A stretch of 64,000 bases of DNA. Source: Lacticaseibacillus jixianensis (GTDB lineage Bacteria; Bacillota; Bacilli; Lactobacillales; Lactobacillaceae). The stretch is from NCBI RefSeq assembly GCF_003946485.1, contig NZ_RHOJ01000011.1:16864-80863 (forward strand), read 5' to 3'. Positions 60,240 to 64,000 of the stretch are shown one piece after another (the stretch's first letter is position 1; every line of letters begins with the position of its first letter). The notes under the pieces were generated by a model that saw only the letters and a list, made by a program, of their open reading frames with translations, did not search any database and was not told the origin of the DNA. The translations under genes were made by a program, and so were the position numbers.

Positions 60240-60794
60240 TCAATCCTCGTCGTCCTCGTCATCGTCGACTTCGACGAGGTCTTCCCAGGCGGTTTTACCC
60301 AGGAAGCTCTGGAGCTTGCGGACGGCCTGGTTGTTCTCACCGCGCAGCTTCGTGAGATAAGCCGCCATGGCTGGGCGCTCCTCGCGCTCGGCCAGCTTGA
60401 TGGCGCGATCGATGTACATGTCCGCGGTGGTGAAGTCCTTAGCGGTTTGGGCCACCATGTTCGCGGCAGTCTCATACTTTACGCGGCCGTCTTCTTGAAG
60501 GCCGGTGTACTGGCTGAACTCAGCGGTGGTGCTCGGGACGATCTGGTTTTCATCCAGCAGCAGCTCGCCGAGGGCGTCGATCTGCTGGCGGTTTTGCGCG
60601 ATCAGCTGCTGGTAAAAGGCGGCGACGGCCAGGCTTTGCTCACCCTTCACGTACCAGGCGACCTGGTGGAGCTTCACGTTCATCACGAACAGGTTGGCGA
60701 CGATGTGGCCGGTCATTGCGCCGGCGGTCGGCTTGTGGTGATCCAAATCTGCCTGTTTAACTTCTGCTGCGTACTGTTCATCGATTGTTGTCAT
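60240..60794 (-). CDS. dps: Dps-family ferritin-like protein
   Basis: Iron-storing, DNA-protecting mini-ferritin of 184 residues. NVKLHQVAWYVKGEQSLAVAAFYQQL (about 39-64) carries the His/Trp/Asp-type ferroxidase region, and IDALGELLLDENQIVPST follows; in classical Dps this helix contains DxxAER, here DALGEL, so the second ferroxidase cluster is altered. A very acidic tail (VEVDDDEDDED) ends the protein. GGGGGA is the ribosome site. It lies 11 bases after the CopZ-like gene, in a metal-handling operon. Confidence 0.88.
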   Translation of the reverse strand: MTTIDEQYAAEVKQADLDHHKPTAGAMTGHIVANLFVMNVKLHQVAWYVKGEQSLAVAAFYQQLIAQNRQQIDALGELLLDENQIVPSTTAEFSQYTGLQEDGRVKYETAANMVAQTAKDFTTADMYIDRAIKLAEREERPAMAAYLTKLRGENNQAVRKLQSFLGKTAWEDLVEVDDDEDDED

Positions 60795-60805
60795 GGTTTT
60801 TCCCC

Positions 60806-61039
60806 CTACTCGTTATCCTTCACACGCACTTTTTTCACTTCGTAGCCCAGCTTGGTGACCACGTCCGAGAGCTGTTCGGCAGAGATCTGGCTGTCGTCAA
60901 AATCTGCCTTGACCTTGCCAGCGTTGAACAAGACCTTCACGTTGGCAACGCCGGGCTGCTGCTTGACGGCCCCTTCGATCTTGGTCAAGCAAGACGGGCA
61001 GGTCAGCTGATCCAGTTGCATCGTAATTTTTTTACTCAT
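60806..61039 (-). CDS. copZ: CopZ-like heavy-metal-associated protein
   Basis: Cytoplasmic metal chaperone of 77 residues with one HMA domain. The motif is TCPSCLTKIEGAV (near 12-24), i.e. CPSC in place of the commoner MxCxxC, so the first Met is lost. AAGGGAG precedes the ATG at 61039. It lies between the P1B ATPase and dps genes. It likely hands Cu+ or another soft metal to the ATPase, which itself has no N-terminal HMA domain. Confidence 0.88.
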   Translation of the reverse strand: MSKKITMQLDQLTCPSCLTKIEGAVKQQPGVANVKVLFNAGKVKADFDDSQISAEQLSDVVTKLGYEVKKVRVKDNE

Positions 61040-61086
61040 TTGAAAGACTCCCTTTCGCTTTTTACAAGTCCACTGTACCAAGATTC

Positions 61087-63009
61087 CTACTTGGCGGAAT
61101 TGACCGCGGTCAAGTTCGCGACATTTTCTGAAGGTTTTTGGTCGGCGTTTTTGCCGTAGTTGATCAGGCGCATCGCGTTGAAGATCACGACCAGGATCGA
61201 CGCTTCGTGAACGAACATTCCGCTGGCCATGTAGATGAAGCCAGCGACCAGGCCCAGCAGCAGGAAGGCCACCACGGCGATGGAAATGAAGATGTTCTCG
61301 CGAGTGTTCAGCACCGTCTTCTTGGCCAGCTTATAGGCGTGGTCCAAGGCGGCAAAGCTGGACTGCATCAGCACGATGTCAGACGTCTCGATCGCCACGT
61401 CGGTGCCCGAGCCCATCGCAATGCCGATGTCGGCAGTGGCCAGGGACGGACTGTCATTGATGCCGTCCCCGACAAAGGCGACTTTGCGGCCCTCGTCTTC
61501 GAACCGCTTGACGTAAGTGACCTTATCCTGCGGCAACAAATCGGCGTGCACTTCGTCAATGCCCAGCTGGTTGGCGACGTAATTGGCCGTCTGCGCGTTG
61601 TCCCCGGTCAGCATGACCAGGTGCTTGGCGCCGGCTTTGCGCAGCTCTGCCAGCTCATCCTTCAGGCCTTCACGAATCGTGTCGGCAATGGCGTAGATGG
61701 CGGCGACCTGCTTGTCGACCGCAACGATCACGATCGAGCTGCCAGTCGCCTGGAACTGGCTGAGCGTCTGCTGCTGCGCGGCCGTGAGCCGAACGTCGTG
61801 GGCCTCAAGCAGCTTGCGGTTGCCGGCGCAGACGGTGTGGCCAGCAACGGTGGCCGTGATGCCCTGACCTTTGATGGTGCTGCTGTTATCGATCGGCAGA
61901 GACTTGTAATCCAGATGCGCGTCATCAGCGGCCTGCGTCAGCGCGCGGCCCAGTGGGTGATCGGACAGGGCTTCAACGGCGGCGGTCAGCTGCAGCGCCT
62001 GGCTGGCGTCGGCGCTATAAACTTTGCTGTCGGCCAGCGCGGTTTTGCCGGTCGTCAGCGTGCCCGTTTTATCAAAAACGAAGGTGTCGACTTTAGAGAA
62101 GGTATCCATCGCGGAGCCACCCTTGACGAGGATGCCGCGCTTGGCGCCGTTGCCGATCCCGGCCACGTTGGAAACCGGCGCGCCGATGACCAAGGCCCCA
62201 GGGCACCCCAGCACCAGCACCGTGATCGCCAGCTTGAAGTCGCGGGAAACCAGGCCGACCACCAGGGCGATGACCAGCACCGCGGGAGTGTAGTACTTGG
62301 CAAAGCGATCGATGAACTTCTCGGCGTGGGACTTGGTGTCCTGCGCGTCCTCAACCAGCTCGATGATCTTGGCAAACGTGGTGTCGTCGCCAACCTTGGT
62401 GGCCTTGATCTTCACGTAACCATCGCTCAGCAGCGTGCCGGAAAAGACGGCATCGCCGGTATTCTTGGTGACCGCCCGCGACTCACCGGTGACGGCGGCC
62501 TCGTCGGCGTAACCTTGGCCCTCAACGATCTGCCCATCGACGGGGATCGATCCGCCAGTTTTCACCAGCACGACGTCCCCTTCGTCCAGGTCGTCGACGT
62601 CGACTTCTTCGGTCGTGCCGTCATCGTGCACTAGCTGCGCGCTGGTCGGCGCCATTTCGGTCAGGCTCTTGATCGACTGGCGGGTCTTGGCCAGCGTCTT
62701 TTGTTCCAGGAAGTTCCCAAACAGGAAGAGGAAGGTGACGATGGCACTTTCGTTATACTCCCCGATGATGAACGCCCCGATGACCGCGATGGTCACCAGC
62801 AGCTCAATGCTGATGACCTTCACCCGCAGCGCCTGGTAGGCGTGCAGGAAGATCGGCACCCCGGCGACGACCGATGCGACCGCCAGGCTGATCGCGTAGA
62901 CCAGCGGCAGGTTAAGTAAGTACCGACTGGCGTACCCAAGCACGATCAGGATCGCCGAAGCGGCGGTGAGCTGCGTGGTGTGCTTTTCGATCCACATTTG
63001 AAATTTCAT
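61087..63009 (-). CDS. P1B-type heavy-metal ATPase
   Basis: Membrane metal pump of 640 residues. It has TGES at 174-177, the TM6 metal motif as CPG (269-271, LGCPGALVIGAP), DKTGT at 313-317, HPLGRAL as the HP motif, and GDGINDSPSLATADIG. CPG differs from the usual CPC (Cu, Zn/Cd) and SPC (Co/Fe); the last helix has HEAS. There is no N-terminal HMA domain; the neighbouring CopZ-like protein may substitute. Specificity cannot be read off. AAGGAG lies ten bases before the ATG at 63009. It precedes the CopZ-like and dps genes. Confidence 0.92.
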   Translation of the reverse strand: MKFQMWIEKHTTQLTAASAILIVLGYASRYLLNLPLVYAISLAVASVVAGVPIFLHAYQALRVKVISIELLVTIAVIGAFIIGEYNESAIVTFLFLFGNFLEQKTLAKTRQSIKSLTEMAPTSAQLVHDDGTTEEVDVDDLDEGDVVLVKTGGSIPVDGQIVEGQGYADEAAVTGESRAVTKNTGDAVFSGTLLSDGYVKIKATKVGDDTTFAKIIELVEDAQDTKSHAEKFIDRFAKYYTPAVLVIALVVGLVSRDFKLAITVLVLGCPGALVIGAPVSNVAGIGNGAKRGILVKGGSAMDTFSKVDTFVFDKTGTLTTGKTALADSKVYSADASQALQLTAAVEALSDHPLGRALTQAADDAHLDYKSLPIDNSSTIKGQGITATVAGHTVCAGNRKLLEAHDVRLTAAQQQTLSQFQATGSSIVIVAVDKQVAAIYAIADTIREGLKDELAELRKAGAKHLVMLTGDNAQTANYVANQLGIDEVHADLLPQDKVTYVKRFEDEGRKVAFVGDGINDSPSLATADIGIAMGSGTDVAIETSDIVLMQSSFAALDHAYKLAKKTVLNTRENIFISIAVVAFLLLGLVAGFIYMASGMFVHEASILVVIFNAMRLINYGKNADQKPSENVANLTAVNSAK

Positions 63010-63160
63010 CTTATCCACTCTCCTTGAAGGCACCCGTTGTGCGGGTCTTGCCTGATTGACAAATACAGCTTAAGCCCGGCCGCCAAAACGCGACTTGACC
63101 GTCATCAAGTTGGGCGAAAAAAGCCAAAAAGTTTTTTAAGGGTTATTTAGTTAGGATAGT

Positions 63161-63225
63161 TTGACAAAAACAAAATAGGGGACTACACTACGCACGTTAG
63201 TTAGTCGAATTGTATGACTAGCTAA
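63161..63225 (+). promoter_or_regulatory. Promoter and operator of the MarR-type gene
   Basis: TTGACA (63161-63166), 17 bases, TACACT (63184-63189). Downstream, arms TTAGTTAGTC (63197-63206) and GACTAGCTAA (63216-63225) form a 10-bp inverted repeat with one mismatch. A TTTAGTTAG half copy lies before the -35. It is a likely autoregulatory site, and the divergent ATPase may share it. Confidence 0.65.
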
Positions 63226-63251
63226 ATAAACAAGGCATGGAGGTAATCGCA

Positions 63252-63890
63252 ATGACTCAAGATACTCAACAACTACTTCGCCTCTTCGGCCGCCTGCTTA
63301 ACCAGCGCGGCTTCGTCCAAAGCGCCGTGTGGACCCTGCGGACCAGCCGCCACGAGGGCGAGGCCCCGCGCGGTCAGCTCCGCGTGCTGCGCCTGTTCGC
63401 CGAAAAGGGGCAGATGACCAATTCCGACATCGTCGAGGCCCTCGACATCCGGCCAAGTTCGGCCAGTGCCATGGTCGCCAAGCTAGTGGAAAGCGGCCTG
63501 ATCGCGCGCACGCCCTCAGATGAGGACGGCCGCGTTCAGCTCCTGACGCTGACGGCCGCCGGGCGCAGCTTCATCGAAGGCGCCCGCGACGAGAAGGATC
63601 AGCTCGCCGACAAGATGTTTGCCGGTTTAACCCCTGATGAGCAGGCCCAGCTGACCGGCCTGCTGCTCAAACTGGTCACCAGCCTTGAAGCCGGCGATCA
63701 GGATGAGATGGCCGACGCTTACTTTGCCAAGCTCGGCCAGTTTGGGCCCCGCCACCATGGCCCCCGCGGCCCCCGCTGGCATGGCGGCCCAGACCGCGGC
63801 TTTGGCGGGCGGCCTGATTTTGGTGGGTGGCGGCACGGCCCGCAAGGCGGTCGCCCTGATCCCCACCGCAACGATGAAGTAGCCGACTAA
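63252..63890 (+). CDS. MarR-family regulator with His/Gly-rich tail
   Basis: Repressor of 212 residues. The winged helix spans about 38-105 (MTNSDIVEALDIRPSSASAM, then the wing SDEDGRVQLLTLT). From about residue 165 an unusual tail begins GPRHHGPRGPRWHGGPDRGF and continues Gly/Arg/Pro/His-rich to the end, with six His residues that could bind metal. GGAGG precedes the ATG at 63252. It is divergent from the P1B ATPase - copZ - dps genes, so metal-dependent control of them is plausible. Confidence 0.9.
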   Translation: MTQDTQQLLRLFGRLLNQRGFVQSAVWTLRTSRHEGEAPRGQLRVLRLFAEKGQMTNSDIVEALDIRPSSASAMVAKLVESGLIARTPSDEDGRVQLLTLTAAGRSFIEGARDEKDQLADKMFAGLTPDEQAQLTGLLLKLVTSLEAGDQDEMADAYFAKLGQFGPRHHGPRGPRWHGGPDRGFGGRPDFGGWRHGPQGGRPDPHRNDEVAD

Positions 63891-63923
63891 TCACATAATG
63901 ACAAAAGGGCGCCACTCGCAACA

Positions 63924-64000
63924 TGAAGTGCAATAGAAAAGTTAGACGAATTAGAATTTGAATTAAGCCACGATGACTTGTTCCCGATACTCAACCGGGG
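63924..64000 (-). mobile_element. Edge of an IS3-family insertion sequence
   Basis: A TG-initiated end (TGAAGTGCAATAGAAAAGTT) lies 33 bases after the MarR gene, followed by the 3' end of a transposase gene on the minus strand. The remainder lies beyond the window. Confidence 0.6.
63963..64000 (-). CDS. IS3-family transposase, last 11 codons
   Basis: The minus strand reads PVEYREQVIVA and stop. The (S/T)PVEYR segment is the usual end of the rve-domain OrfB transposases of the IS3 family. Only this piece is inside the window, so integrity cannot be judged. Confidence 0.6.
   Translation of the reverse strand, partial: PVEYREQVIVA

Overview
The window looks like chromosomal DNA of a GC-rich lactic acid bacterium of the Lactobacillaceae. 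Evidence is the gene content (xylose isomerase pathway plus xylulose-5-phosphate/fructose-6-phosphate phosphoketolase, ROK-type XylR, MntH and an Mts-type manganese importer, Gram-positive ribosome binding sites before almost every gene, U-tailed intrinsic terminators, cre-like sites) together with strong G/C preference at third codon positions. It resembles high-GC relatives such as Lacticaseibacillus or Schleiferilactobacillus; the species cannot be fixed from sequence alone. No rRNA, tRNA or CRISPR array was seen.

Layout. 1-5973 (all minus): a xylose/xylan block, xylR - xylA - xylB - GH43 beta-xylosidase (cut by the window edge), with an MsmX-type multi-sugar ABC ATPase upstream. 6270-13970 (all minus): a seven-gene peptidoglycan-sugar salvage operon, PTS EIIC - mupG - nagZ - beta-lactamase-like hydrolase - murR - esterase - murQ, with palindromic operators at its promoter. 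14187-24490: a P2-type cation ATPase, a stand-alone glutamate-cysteine ligase, a Gfo/Idh/MocA oxidoreductase, azlCD, a ketopantoate-reductase-like gene, an orphan sugar-binding lipoprotein and a Nudix hydrolase. 24522-32400: a metal block with two VIT1/CCC1 genes, mntH plus a universal stress protein, cadD plus a CzrA-type ArsR sensor, and the mtsBCA-type ABC importer; mntH and mts share a similar MntR/DtxR-like box. 32490-39643: a DUF805 protein behind a LexA-like box, an HrtRBA-like efflux system, and an ABC-2 efflux pair with its own TetR regulator; both have clear palindromic operators. 39718-41064: an AT-richer remnant and an IS30 element. 41172-49426: GNAT acetyltransferase, a TetR - decarboxylase-like amidohydrolase - metallo-hydrolase - SnoaL cluster, a MarR-controlled DrrAB-like exporter, a decayed membrane gene, a 53-residue membrane protein and a quinone-oxidoreductase-like gene. 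49728-57597: a TipA-like MerR regulator, a Doc-type toxin-antitoxin pair, a flavodoxin-fold reductase with a Crp/Fnr regulator, xfp and a GH1 6-phospho-beta-glucosidase with a TetR regulator. 57789-64000: a DapB-fold dehydrogenase, a decayed GH1 tail, a second SnoaL protein, dps, a CopZ-like chaperone, a P1B metal ATPase, a MarR regulator with a His/Gly-rich tail, and the edge of an IS3-family element.

How it fits together. Pentose from xylan or xylose enters as xylulose-5-P and can be split by Xfp. MurNAc-containing fragments are imported and phosphorylated, cut by MupG/NagZ and converted by MurQ. The metal block supports high manganese use with zinc/cadmium and other metal export.

Non-genic structure is unusually rich. 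One family of long imperfect hairpins fills three intergenic stretches, including a 176-bp tandem duplication. A second hairpin family follows three genes in the same relative orientation. Five near-matches to the ParB site parS occur, all intergenic and all beside terminators. Where starts were moved downstream of the longest open frame, the choice rests on the ribosome binding site.
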